A model generated the notes under the pieces. It did not search any database. It was given only the letters and a program-made list of their open reading frames with translations, and was not told where the DNA came from. Both the position numbers and the translations under genes were made by a program. This document shows, one piece after another, positions 16,849 to 25,121 of a stretch of DNA of 64,000 nt. This DNA comes from Gammaproteobacteria bacterium (GTDB lineage: Bacteria; Pseudomonadota; Gammaproteobacteria; Pseudomonadales; UBA5518): positions 1 through 64,000 of the forward strand of contig JADIYI010000008.1 in assembly GCA_016705365.1 (NCBI GenBank), written 5' to 3'. Within the stretch, counting starts at the first letter, position 1; every line of letters begins with the position of its first letter.

Positions 16849-18042
16849 TCAGTCATTGCTTGCGAGGAATCCCCCTACCAGGGCGACTTCTTCATCCCAG
16901 GCGAAGCGATTCGTCTGGAGCCCGATCTCCTCGCGAAACCCGCGCTCGAGATCGTCCTGATAATAGTCAAGTATCGCAGTCGCGAGACGTTGCGGGTCCT
17001 GCGCGGGCACCACGAGTCCGGTCTTGCCGTGATCGACCGCCTCGGGCAAACCCCCGACATCGGTGGTGATCACCGGCGTGCCAAGACCAAACGCAATCTG
17101 GACGATGCCGCTCTGGGTCGCGCTGGTGTACGGAAGCACCACCACATCCGCACTCTGGAAGTACATCGCCACGTCTTCATTGGGAATGTATTTGTCGATG
17201 ACCTTGACGTGCTCCGCGAGCCCGAGGCTTTCGATCAGCACGAGATACTGGCTCTTGTCATCGTAAAACTCGCCAACGACCAGCAACTGGCAGGCCCGGC
17301 GTTCGAGGATCAATGGCATGGCCTCGAGCAGGACTTTCAGCCCCTTGTAAGGCCGCACCAGGCCGAAGAACAACAGGGTCTCACGCTCTGGAGCGACCCC
17401 GACCGCAGCGCGGGCCTCCTGCTTGGAACGCGATTCGCCCTGGGCAAATTCGGAATAGGTCGGGTGACAGCCCTTGCTGATCACGGCATCCGGGCGCAGC
17501 GCCGCAAGCTGCAGTCGATCCTGCTCGGAGTGAACGATGAACATCTTCGCCTTGGCGAACGCGTATTTCGTCAACAGGGTCTGCAACGGGTTGCCTTCGT
17601 GGGGCATCACGTTATGACACAGGAAACAGACACGAGCCTGCAGGCGGCGGTCGAGCAGGCGGGCGATCGTGCCGAAACAGGGTGCGAAAAACGGGTGCCA
17701 CCACTGAAACACGATCAGTTCCGGCTGCTCGCGATTGAGCACCCGCGCGGTCGCCAGCCAGGTCAATGGATTCAAGGTGTCGATGATCCGGGTGTTCGGT
17801 TCTTCCAGCGTATTGGCGCTGAAGTCGAATTGCGTCTGGCCCGGAAACAGGAAGCCGGGATATTGACGCAGCAGGGTAATGAAGCTGACGTCGTGGATGC
17901 CCCGCAGGGCACGGACAAACAGCGTCGAATAGTGGGATATTCCGCCCCGGAACGGGTAGGTCAAGCCTACCACTGCCACTCGCCGGCGACCCGATCCAGG
18001 CCCCGGCCCGGTCCGGGGCGGCGTATCGATATCACTGTTCAT
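16849..18042 (-). CDS. GT-B glycosyltransferase, family 4-like
   Basis: GT-B glycosyltransferase of 397 residues. VVGLTYPFRGGISHYS is the N-terminal glycine-rich loop. LLFFGLVRPYKGLKVLLEA and VVLPYTSATQSGIVQIAFG followed by TPVITTDVGGLPE mark the C-terminal donor domain with its EX7E-like region. It is the first visible gene of the leftward glycan operon and diverges from the PQQ-dehydrogenase gene across about 280 bases, where the operon promoter should lie. The next glycosyltransferase starts 81 bases downstream. The sugar specificity is unknown. Confidence 0.88.
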   Translation of the reverse strand: MNSDIDTPPRTGPGPGSGRRRVAVVGLTYPFRGGISHYSTLFVRALRGIHDVSFITLLRQYPGFLFPGQTQFDFSANTLEEPNTRIIDTLNPLTWLATARVLNREQPELIVFQWWHPFFAPCFGTIARLLDRRLQARVCFLCHNVMPHEGNPLQTLLTKYAFAKAKMFIVHSEQDRLQLAALRPDAVISKGCHPTYSEFAQGESRSKQEARAAVGVAPERETLLFFGLVRPYKGLKVLLEAMPLILERRACQLLVVGEFYDDKSQYLVLIESLGLAEHVKVIDKYIPNEDVAMYFQSADVVVLPYTSATQSGIVQIAFGLGTPVITTDVGGLPEAVDHGKTGLVVPAQDPQRLATAILDYYQDDLERGFREEIGLQTNRFAWDEEVALVGGFLASND

Positions 18043-18318
18043 TCAAATCCGGCTGCATCTGGCAATCCTGGTTCGGCGCGACATTTGCGTGACTCGGGCG
18101 GTACACGCCCTGTGAATCGTTTGGCACTCCGGCAAAACGATCATGAAACAGGCCAAAAATAATAGTCCATTCCCGCGCTACTGGCCTATCCTTTAGGCCG
18201 ATACCGATGCGCGGAGCACTGAATTGTGCCCATTGCCGAGCAAAACCGGCATCGGACGAACCCATCCGGGCCGAGCTTGCTTGCTGGAAATCCCGCCACC
18301 GAGGGCCCCCTGGACAGG
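18043..18318. other. Divergent intergenic region with an inverted repeat
   Basis: This spacer separates the leftward glycan operon from the rightward dehydrogenase gene and should hold both promoters. GGCCTA (18183-18188) and TAGGCC (18194-18199) form a perfect six-base inverted repeat with a five-base spacer, which could be an operator half-site pair or a small hairpin. I found no convincing -35/-10 pair here. If the dehydrogenase uses the GTG at 18226 instead of the ATG at 18319, the spacer shrinks to 183 bases. Confidence 0.5.
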
Positions 18319-20253
18319 ATGTCGATGACAATCGCAATTCTCCGTCACGCGCTGGCCATGATCTTCATCTTTGGCACGACACTGCGCGCACCGGGGACGC
18401 CGATGGAGGAATTATCCAGGCGCGAGCTTGGCCCCCTGCTGGTATTCACCGCAGCCTATCTGTTGCTCGTCCTGACCGTGAAAGCGAGCACGCGTAACGG
18501 GAAGCAGCTCGGCGTTCACAACGCGGTCTTCGCGGGGCTGATCGTCTACCTGGCGGCATCACTGGCGCTGGCCATTTTCGGATTCAATCCCCCGCAAGCG
18601 GTGGTGACAACCGGCGTCGTTTCGATACTGGGCATGTTCCTGCTCGACCTGATGGGCAATCGCCGGCGCGGGGCAGCACTGTTCGTCGTGACGGCTTCGG
18701 TTGCGGCGTTGCTTGCGCTTGGTTTTGGCAAGGACATCGAACTGCTGCATGACCTGGCGCTGAAGAAGCAGATCGTCGACAGACGGAATATTTCGACAGC
18801 GCTTTACCGAGTGACACTGAGCCAGTTCAGGAATGTTGTAACGACTCTGAAGTTTTCCACCAGGGCGGGGGTCGAGGAGGAGATGCGCAGAGGTGGCGCG
18901 TTGGCGACATTTGGCGAGCGCTACCTGCTGGCCACCGGTGACGGCAGGATGTACGTTTTTGACTGGAACAGGCAATCGGAGCAGTTGGATCTCCGCGAGC
19001 TGGGGTTGAGAATCCCGATCAACAACGAGGAATTCATCGCGGCAACGGACGCCGACGTCGATCGCCGGACCTTTCGCGTGGCCGATGTGCTCACCCGGGA
19101 AACCGCAGGCAAGATGCGCATCTACGCCTCGTATCACGTCTGGAACACCAGCGCGCAATGCTCGACCATGCGGGTTTCCTGGGCCGAATCCACCATCGGG
19201 CATTTCACCGAGCCGCATCCGGGCATTGAATGGCACGATATATTCGAGACCACTCCCTGCCTGCCACTCAAGACCAGGGCAACCCGCTTCGGTGGGCTGC
19301 AGAACGGCGGGCGAATGGCGCTGCTCGATGACGACACATTACTGCTGACCATCGGCGACCATCAGTTCGATGGCTATTATTCAACGCAGATGCTGCCCCA
19401 GGAAACCGGGAACTCCTATGGCAAGATCTTCCGCATCAAACTGGCGGAGAATTCGGCCGAGCTCGTGTCACTCGGCCATCGCAATCCCGAGGGCCTGTAC
19501 ATCGACCCACACGGCGTGATCTGGTCCACGGAGCACGGACCCAAGGGCGGTGACGAGTTGAACCGGATCGTGGCGAACGGCAATTACGGCTGGCCACTGG
19601 TCACCTTTGGCACCGCGTACGACAAGACCAGCTGGCCGCTGAGCAAGACACCCGGGCGCCACGACGGATTCATTGCCCCGGTATATTCGTGGATACCCTC
19701 GATCGGGGTCTCCGACCTTCTGGGCATCGAGGGGGCCGCGTTTGAACTGTGGCGCGATGACCTCATGGTTGCATCGCTGACCGGGCGCAGCCTGTGGCGG
19801 CTTCGGCTGATCGATCAACACGTCGTATATTCGGAGGAAATACCGCTGAATTGCCGCATACGCGACATCCTGGCGGCACATGATGGCGAGCTGCTGGCCT
19901 GGTGCGACGATGCCAGGACAATCATTGCTCTCGTGCCCGCCTCCGCCGACAGCGACGGCGAGGCGCTGTTCGCGCAGTGCGAGGGATGTCATTCCATCAC
20001 CGAAGATCGGGCTCATGGCATAGGGCCCGACTTGCGCGGCGTCAACGGCCGCAAGATCGCATCGGTGGCGGGTTTCGAGTACTCGAAGGCGTTGCGAGAC
20101 ATCAATGGCCGGCGCTGGAGCAGCGCCGCACTGGACGAATTCCTGAAATCACCGCAGGCGTATGCACCCGGAACCGCCATGGAATTCGCAGGAATTGCCA
20201 ACGACCGGCAAAGAGCTGCGCTGGTCGAATACCTGCAGGGCATCAGGAAATGA
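18319..20253 (+). CDS. Membrane-anchored PQQ-type sugar dehydrogenase fused to cytochrome c
   Basis: Three-part protein. The N-terminal ~150 residues hold about four hydrophobic helices. A central beta-propeller-like domain of the glucose/sorbosone dehydrogenase family follows (HRNPEGLYIDPHGVIWSTEHGP is its signature region, with DELNRI and NYGWP next). The C-terminus is a cytochrome c domain with CEGCH at about 554-558 and a candidate axial Met621 in GTAMEF. It probably oxidises a sugar or alcohol outside the cytoplasm and passes electrons to heme c. PQQ use is family inference; no pqq genes are in the window. The ATG at 18319 gives 644 residues. An in-frame GTG at 18226 would add 31 residues of unlikely composition. 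It stands alone, divergent from the glycan operon. Confidence 0.82.
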   Translation: MSMTIAILRHALAMIFIFGTTLRAPGTPMEELSRRELGPLLVFTAAYLLLVLTVKASTRNGKQLGVHNAVFAGLIVYLAASLALAIFGFNPPQAVVTTGVVSILGMFLLDLMGNRRRGAALFVVTASVAALLALGFGKDIELLHDLALKKQIVDRRNISTALYRVTLSQFRNVVTTLKFSTRAGVEEEMRRGGALATFGERYLLATGDGRMYVFDWNRQSEQLDLRELGLRIPINNEEFIAATDADVDRRTFRVADVLTRETAGKMRIYASYHVWNTSAQCSTMRVSWAESTIGHFTEPHPGIEWHDIFETTPCLPLKTRATRFGGLQNGGRMALLDDDTLLLTIGDHQFDGYYSTQMLPQETGNSYGKIFRIKLAENSAELVSLGHRNPEGLYIDPHGVIWSTEHGPKGGDELNRIVANGNYGWPLVTFGTAYDKTSWPLSKTPGRHDGFIAPVYSWIPSIGVSDLLGIEGAAFELWRDDLMVASLTGRSLWRLRLIDQHVVYSEEIPLNCRIRDILAAHDGELLAWCDDARTIIALVPASADSDGEALFAQCEGCHSITEDRAHGIGPDLRGVNGRKIASVAGFEYSKALRDINGRRWSSAALDEFLKSPQAYAPGTAMEFAGIANDRQRAALVEYLQGIRK

Positions 20254-20624
20254 TCGTCGTGGCATCAGCGCCGCGCAATATCGATCGGCTTGACCGATCG
20301 TTGAAAACGCAGGCTGCGCAAAGCACTTTCCGTCCGGGCCTTGTCCTGGTGATCAGGGCGCATTTCCTGCGACAGGTTCGCAGTATGTGCCTATAATGAT
20401 TTGGGTCTGGACCGTTTGGAAACCACTCGGTTTTGAACACGAGCTGGCATCCGGGTGCCGTGTCTGGCACCTTGGAAAGGACGAAACAGACCCGCGTTTT
20501 GCTACCGTCGCGCGTCCGTATTTTCAATTTGATCGAGCCGCACATGCTGACCGCGGTAGCGGGCTCGATTGGCCGTTGGCCGGATAATCCGGCTACTGTT
20601 TGGCAGTGATTTGGGGTGACAGGC
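20254..20624 (+). other. Promoter and long structured leader before the sxtJ-like module
   Basis: This 371-base gap has no believable gene. CGATCGG/CCGATCG near 20282-20300 is a short inverted repeat just after the dehydrogenase gene and may be a weak terminator. A promoter sits at 20369-20397, leaving a leader of about 220 bases. In that leader are a GGTGCC/GGCACC hairpin (about 20456-20473), a long-range ATCGAGCC (20532-20539) / GGCTCGAT (20562-20569) stem, and GCCGGA-TAA-TCCGGC (20579-20593), the last about 30 bases before the start codon. No known riboswitch class is recognised. Confidence 0.55.
20369..20397 (+). promoter_or_regulatory. Sigma70-like promoter for the sxtJ module
   Basis: GCGACA (20369-20374) and a perfect TATAAT (20392-20397) are separated by 17 bases. 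The -10 is consensus and the -35 matches four of six. It points at the SxtJ-like gene 227 bases further on. Confidence 0.6.
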
Positions 20625-21044
20625 ATGACGGCGTCGATGTCCGAGGAATTTTCGAGTGCGAAGGCCGGATCGAATCGCTCTTTTGGCGTGGTTTTTGTTG
20701 TCGCGTTCGCCCTGATCGGACTCTTCCCCCTGGTGCGTGAAGAGGCCGTCAGAACCTGGGCGCTGCTTGTTTCCGGTGCGTTCCTGGTGCCGACACTCGT
20801 GTATCCGCAGGTGCTCGCACCGCTGAACAAGCTCTGGTTCCGTTTCGGCATGCTGCTGGGGCGAATCATCAATCCCGTGGTCATGTTCATCATGTACGCT
20901 CTGGTCATGGTGCCGGTCGGACTCGTATTGAAGCTCATGCGCAAGGATCTGTTGCGCCTGAAGCCGGACGCTCGGGCATCGACGTACTGGATCCAGCGCA
21001 CACCTCCCGGTCCCACGCCCGAATCGCTGAAAGACCAATTCTGA
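20625..21044 (+). CDS. SxtJ-family small membrane protein
   Basis: Small integral membrane protein of about 139 residues with three to four hydrophobic segments (FGVVFVVAFALIGLFPLV, TWALLVSGAFLVPTLV, VVMFIMYALVMVPVGLVLKL), ending in a soluble tail rich in Pro and Arg. The order SxtJ-like, DUF5989-like, carbamoyltransferase matches a module named after the saxitoxin cluster and widespread in bacteria that make no saxitoxin; this is recalled family knowledge, not a search. The ATG at 20625 has GGGGTG just upstream; a GTG at 20616 and an ATG at 20637 are alternatives. The function is unknown, possibly a membrane partner of the carbamoyltransferase. Confidence 0.8.
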   Translation: MTASMSEEFSSAKAGSNRSFGVVFVVAFALIGLFPLVREEAVRTWALLVSGAFLVPTLVYPQVLAPLNKLWFRFGMLLGRIINPVVMFIMYALVMVPVGLVLKLMRKDLLRLKPDARASTYWIQRTPPGPTPESLKDQF

Positions 21045-21065
21045 ACCAGTAAAGGAAACTCGCTG

Positions 21066-21212
21066 ATGATCATCACTGAATTGTGGCGCTTTCTTCGGGC
21101 ACGCAAGAAATTCTGGCTGCTTCCCATCATCACCGTCATGTTCGTGTTGGGTGGCCTGCTGGTGCTGGCGCAGGGCTCTGCGGTTGCGCCATTCATTTAC
21201 GCCCTGTTCTGA
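21066..21212 (+). CDS. DUF5989-like single-pass membrane peptide
   Basis: A 48-residue protein: ATG at 21066, TGA at 21210-21212. The N-terminal half is basic and aromatic (ELWRFLRARKKFWLLP). It is followed by one strongly hydrophobic helix and a short tail ending in PFIYALF. It sits 21 bases after the SxtJ-like stop and 18 before the carbamoyltransferase. The pattern WxFLRxRKKxWLLP is what I know from the DUF5989 family found beside SxtJ and carbamoyltransferase genes. Its role is unknown; it probably joins SxtJ in a membrane complex. It is short enough to be missed by gene callers. Confidence 0.82.
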   Translation: MIITELWRFLRARKKFWLLPIITVMFVLGGLLVLAQGSAVAPFIYALF

Positions 21213-21230
21213 GCCGCACAGAAATCAGCC

Positions 21231-23075
21231 ATGCGAATATTAGGCATATCAGCTTTTTATCACGATAGTGCGGCGGCCCTGATCGACGATGGGCGGATAA
21301 TCGCGGCAGCGCAGGAAGAGCGCTTTACGCGCAAGAAGCATGATGCAGGGTTTCCGGACCACGCCATCGAATACTGCCTCACCGAGGCGGGTATCGGGCT
21401 GCACGACATCGACTTCGTCGTGTTTTACGACAAGCCCTTCCTCAAGTTCGAGCGACTGCTCGAAACCTACCTGGCGTTTGCACCGAAGGGGTTCAATTCC
21501 TTTCGGACCGCGATGCCGATCTGGATAAAAGAGAAGCTGTTCCAGAAAAATCTGCTGAAAAAGGAATTCCAGCGCCTGAACGGCGATTTCGACTGGGACA
21601 ACAAGTTGCTGTTCTCGGAGCATCACCTGAGCCACGGGGCCAGCGCGTTCTACCCCTCGCCGTTCGAGGAAGCCCTGGTGCTGACGATGGATGGCGTCGG
21701 CGAATGGACGACCACATCGGCTGCCATTGGTCGGGGCAAGGAGCTGCAGATCTTCAAGGAGCTGTTTTTTCCCCACTCGTTGGGCCTGCTGTATTCGGCG
21801 ATCACCTACTACATCGGGTTCAAGGTCAATTCGGGCGAATACAAGGTCATGGGCCTGGCGCCTTACGGCGAGCCCGTATACAAGGACCTGATGCTCGAGA
21901 AGCTGGTCGACCTGAAAGCCGATGGCTCGTTCCGGCTCAACATGGAGTATTTCAACTATTGCACCGGCCTGACGATGACAAACGACAGGTTTGCCAAACT
22001 TTTCGGCCGCCCGGTGCGCCAGAAGGAAGACGATCTGCTCGATCAGTTTCATATGGACATGGCCGCGTCGGTGCAGGCGGTGACCGAGGAAATCGTTGGG
22101 CGCCTGGTCAGAGGGCTGGTGAGCGAAACCGGAATACACAACCTCTGCCTGGCGGGTGGCGTGGCGCTCAACTGCGTGGCCAACGGAAAACTGGTGCGCG
22201 ACGGGTTGATCGAGAATATCTGGGTACAGCCGGCATCGGGTGATGCCGGCGGCGCACTGGGAGCGGCATTGCTCGGATACCACCACTACCAGCAGCAACC
22301 GCGCGTCGTCGACCGGCAGAAACAGGACATGATGCAGGGTTCCTATCTCGGGCCGGGATACGCGCAGCAGGATATCGAGCGGCGGCTGACCGCCTGTCGG
22401 GCGAAGTTCGAGGTGCCGTCGAGCCAGGAAGAAATGCTCGATAGCGCTGCCTCCCTGCTGGCGGATGGCAAGGTCGTGGGATGGTTCCAGGGCCGCATGG
22501 AATTCGGCCCGCGCGCGCTCGGTGCACGCTCGATACTGGGCGACCCGCGCTCCGAGTCGATGCAGAAGACCATGAACCTCAAGATCAAGTACCGCGAGAG
22601 CTTCAGGCCGTTTGCGCCGTCGGTGCTGCGCGAAGACGTGAACCGCTATTTCGAGACCGACATGGACAGCCCGTACATGTTGCTGGTCGACCGGATCAAG
22701 CCCGAGCTTTGCCGGCAGATGAGCGAGGAAGAGTCAAAGCTGTTCGGGATCGACAAGCTGAACGTCAGGCGCTCCGATCTGCCCGCGATCACCCACGTCG
22801 ACTACACGGCCAGGGTACAGACCGTACACCCGGACACCAATCCGCTCTACCATCAGTTGATCAGCCGGTTCAAGGAAAAAACCGGGTGCAGCGTGGTGAT
22901 CAATACCTCCTTCAACGTGCGCGGCGAACCCCCCGTGTGCTCCCCGGAAGATGCATTCAAGTGCTTCATGGGCACGGAGATGGATGTGCTGGTGGCAGGC
23001 AACTGCATCCTGCGCAAGGAACAACAGGATCCGTCGCTGAAGCTGGATTACACCAGCGCCTTCGACCTCGATTGA
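21231..23075 (+). CDS. Carbamoyltransferase, NodU/CmcH family
   Basis: O-carbamoyltransferase that uses carbamoyl phosphate and ATP to carbamoylate a hydroxyl, usually on a sugar or secondary metabolite. The N-terminal Kae1-like domain has GISAFYHDSAAALI, EHHLSHGASAF (metal-binding His132/His136 region) and TMDGVGEWTT. The C-terminal YrdC-like domain has GRMEFGPRALGARSILGDPR, RPFAPSVL and INTSFNVRGEPPVCSPEDA. All family signatures are present and the length of 614 residues is normal. It is the third gene of the SxtJ module. Given the surrounding sugar genes, a glycan or lipid-linked sugar is the likeliest acceptor, though this is inference. Confidence 0.92.
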   Translation: MRILGISAFYHDSAAALIDDGRIIAAAQEERFTRKKHDAGFPDHAIEYCLTEAGIGLHDIDFVVFYDKPFLKFERLLETYLAFAPKGFNSFRTAMPIWIKEKLFQKNLLKKEFQRLNGDFDWDNKLLFSEHHLSHGASAFYPSPFEEALVLTMDGVGEWTTTSAAIGRGKELQIFKELFFPHSLGLLYSAITYYIGFKVNSGEYKVMGLAPYGEPVYKDLMLEKLVDLKADGSFRLNMEYFNYCTGLTMTNDRFAKLFGRPVRQKEDDLLDQFHMDMAASVQAVTEEIVGRLVRGLVSETGIHNLCLAGGVALNCVANGKLVRDGLIENIWVQPASGDAGGALGAALLGYHHYQQQPRVVDRQKQDMMQGSYLGPGYAQQDIERRLTACRAKFEVPSSQEEMLDSAASLLADGKVVGWFQGRMEFGPRALGARSILGDPRSESMQKTMNLKIKYRESFRPFAPSVLREDVNRYFETDMDSPYMLLVDRIKPELCRQMSEEESKLFGIDKLNVRRSDLPAITHVDYTARVQTVHPDTNPLYHQLISRFKEKTGCSVVINTSFNVRGEPPVCSPEDAFKCFMGTEMDVLVAGNCILRKEQQDPSLKLDYTSAFDLD

Positions 23076-23103
23076 GAGCGAAGCCGAGCCGGGGAATTCG
23101 CGC

Positions 23104-23763
23104 TCACGAGGCCGGGGCGGCCGCGTCATCGATCAGTTCGACGCGGATGTCGTCGAAGCGGAACTCACCGCGGCCACCACCTGCCAGGCGCAGCCTGATG
23201 AACGAGACTTCCGCCGGAATGGTGAACTGCAGGGTGGTCGTTTCGAATCGTGATCGCGTGCCTGCGCGCGCACTCCAGTAATTCCACTTTATGATATTCC
23301 TGTTTGCGTCGTACGCGGCGACCTCGAGTCCGGCACGACCGGAGTCGCTTCCATTCCACACCTGCGCCGTTACCCTGAGCACATCGCCCTGTTTCACCGA
23401 GACCAGGTAGCGGTGCGATATGTTCCACCAGCTGTCGGTGTCGCTTCTGATCACCATGCAGCGCGAACCGTTGACGCCGAGTGCCTCGTAATGCGGCGCA
23501 TCTTCGCCCTCCCGACGCTGCACGCGGGTCGACCAGGTCCGGAAAAGCAACGGTGCGACATTGAAGGATTCATTCAGGATCAGGCTGAATGGCTCGGGAT
23601 AAAGCGTGTCGTCGGAGCGGAGATAGCGAAACGGAAAATGATTGCTGAGAGAAAAATCCTCGAACAGGTTTATGCCGGCAGAATTCTTCAGGGCGTACGC
23701 ACCGGCAAAGCAGACCGCAACGACAAGAAGCAGGACGGCCCGCGATTTGATCGAGCGTTTCAT
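23104..23763 (-). CDS. Membrane-anchored protein of unknown function, beta-sandwich-like
   Basis: A 219-residue protein with one N-terminal hydrophobic helix (about 8-26), so it is secreted or inner-membrane anchored facing out. The remainder is rich in beta-type segments (LRVTAQVWNGSDSGRAGLEV, FETTTLQFTIPAEVSFIRL, FDDIRVELI) and resembles carbohydrate-binding galactose-binding-like sandwiches. It runs convergent to the carbamoyltransferase, with 28 bases between stops, and divergent from the nucleotide-sugar dehydrogenase. I do not recognise a family. A sugar-binding accessory to the glycan system is a guess. Confidence 0.65.
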   Translation of the reverse strand: MKRSIKSRAVLLLVVAVCFAGAYALKNSAGINLFEDFSLSNHFPFRYLRSDDTLYPEPFSLILNESFNVAPLLFRTWSTRVQRREGEDAPHYEALGVNGSRCMVIRSDTDSWWNISHRYLVSVKQGDVLRVTAQVWNGSDSGRAGLEVAAYDANRNIIKWNYWSARAGTRSRFETTTLQFTIPAEVSFIRLRLAGGGRGEFRFDDIRVELIDDAAAPAS

Positions 23764-23843
23764 CGGCTCAGGACTACCTGGAATCGGTCGCGCAATTGTA
23801 TGCTAGAGTGCCCCGCAACCGGCATCTGCAACCGGATACCTGC

Positions 23844-25118
23844 ATGGATTTGAATGCAACAGCGATTGGCGTGTTGGGGCTCGGCTACGTCGGGCTTCCG
23901 CTGGCTGTGGAGTTCGGCAAGCTGTTTCCGACCATCGGATTCGATATCGACAGCGCCCGGATCGATGCCCTGAAATCGGGTGTGGACCAGACCCTGGAAC
24001 TCGACCGCTCGCAACTGGCCGCAGCCACCCGATTGAGTTTCACGGCGGACCCGCTGGAACTGGGCCAGTGCACCGTCTACATGGTCAGCGTACCGACACC
24101 GATCGACGCTTTTCGTCGCCCCGATCTCGGGCCACTGGTCAATGCCTGCAGGATGATCGGATCCTCGCTGTCGCCGGGAAACGTGGTGATTTTCGAGTCG
24201 ACCGTTTATCCGGGGTGCACCGAAGAGGTCTGCGTGCCGATCCTGCGGGAGGCCTCCGGGCTCGAATACAACGTGGATTTTTTTGTCGGTTACAGCCCGG
24301 AGCGCATCAACCCCGGGGATCACGAGCACCCCCTGACTTCGGTGATCAAGGTGACTTCCGGTTCTTCGCCGCAGGCTGCGGATTTTGTCGATGCGTTGTA
24401 TCGGCGCGTGGTCAGCGCGGGGACGCATCGGGTCAGCAGCATTCGGGTCGCCGAGGCCGCGAAGGTCATCGAGAACACGCAGCGCGATCTGAATATCGCG
24501 CTCGTCAACGAACTTGCGCTGATTTTCGAGCGACTCGGAATCGACACGCTCGAAGTCCTCGAAGCGGCCGGCACCAAGTGGAATTTCCTGCCCTTCCGGC
24601 CGGGGCTGGTGGGCGGGCATTGCATCGGGGTGGATCCGTACTACCTGACCCACAAGGCACAGGAAGTGGGTTATCACCCCGATGTCATCTTGTCCGGGCG
24701 CAGGATCAACGACAATATGGGACGCTGGGTCGCGGACCGGGTATTGCGCCTGATGGCGGAACGTGGCATCAACCCGGTCGGAGCGCGGGTGCTGGTGATG
24801 GGTTTGAGCTTCAAGGAGAACTGTCCCGACCTGCGCAATACGCGGGTCGTTGATGTCATCGATTCGCTGAAGCGCTTCAATGCCGCCGTGTCGGTTCACG
24901 ATCCCTGGGTCGATCCTGCAACCGCAGCGAGCGAATTGCAGCTGCAACTGCTCCCGGCGCCGGTTCCCGGCGCTTATGATGCGATTATCGTGTGCGTGGC
25001 ACACCGCCAGTTCGCTGCAATGGGTATCGATGCGATAAAGGCGCTGGGCAAGCCGGTACATGTGCTTTTCGATGTGAAAGGCTTGTTTCCCCGAGACATG
25101 GTTGATGGCAGGATCTAG
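23844..25118 (+). CDS. UDP-N-acetylhexosamine-type nucleotide-sugar 6-dehydrogenase
   Basis: Nucleotide-sugar dehydrogenase that oxidises C6 to a carboxylate with two NAD+. GLGYVG lies at about 12-17, STVYPG near 120 and the catalytic Cys260 in GGHCIGVDPYYLTH. GLSFKENCPDLRNT is typical of the WbpA/TviB (UDP-GlcNAc/GalNAc) branch rather than the Ugd branch, whose catalytic loop reads GGSCFPKD. The ATG at 23844 gives 424 residues; an earlier start adds an unlikely leader. The epimerase gene begins three bases after its stop. The likely product is UDP-HexNAcA for the extracellular glycan. The exact substrate is not provable here. Confidence 0.88.
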   Translation: MDLNATAIGVLGLGYVGLPLAVEFGKLFPTIGFDIDSARIDALKSGVDQTLELDRSQLAAATRLSFTADPLELGQCTVYMVSVPTPIDAFRRPDLGPLVNACRMIGSSLSPGNVVIFESTVYPGCTEEVCVPILREASGLEYNVDFFVGYSPERINPGDHEHPLTSVIKVTSGSSPQAADFVDALYRRVVSAGTHRVSSIRVAEAAKVIENTQRDLNIALVNELALIFERLGIDTLEVLEAAGTKWNFLPFRPGLVGGHCIGVDPYYLTHKAQEVGYHPDVILSGRRINDNMGRWVADRVLRLMAERGINPVGARVLVMGLSFKENCPDLRNTRVVDVIDSLKRFNAAVSVHDPWVDPATAASELQLQLLPAPVPGAYDAIIVCVAHRQFAAMGIDAIKALGKPVHVLFDVKGLFPRDMVDGRI

Positions 25119-25121
25119 AGG

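Noticed and set aside
20243..21196. A 317-residue minus-strand frame over the sxtJ leader and gene
   Set aside because: It overlaps two tightly spaced sense genes with clear membrane-protein character. The antisense product is Ser/Thr/Arg-rich with no recognised domain.
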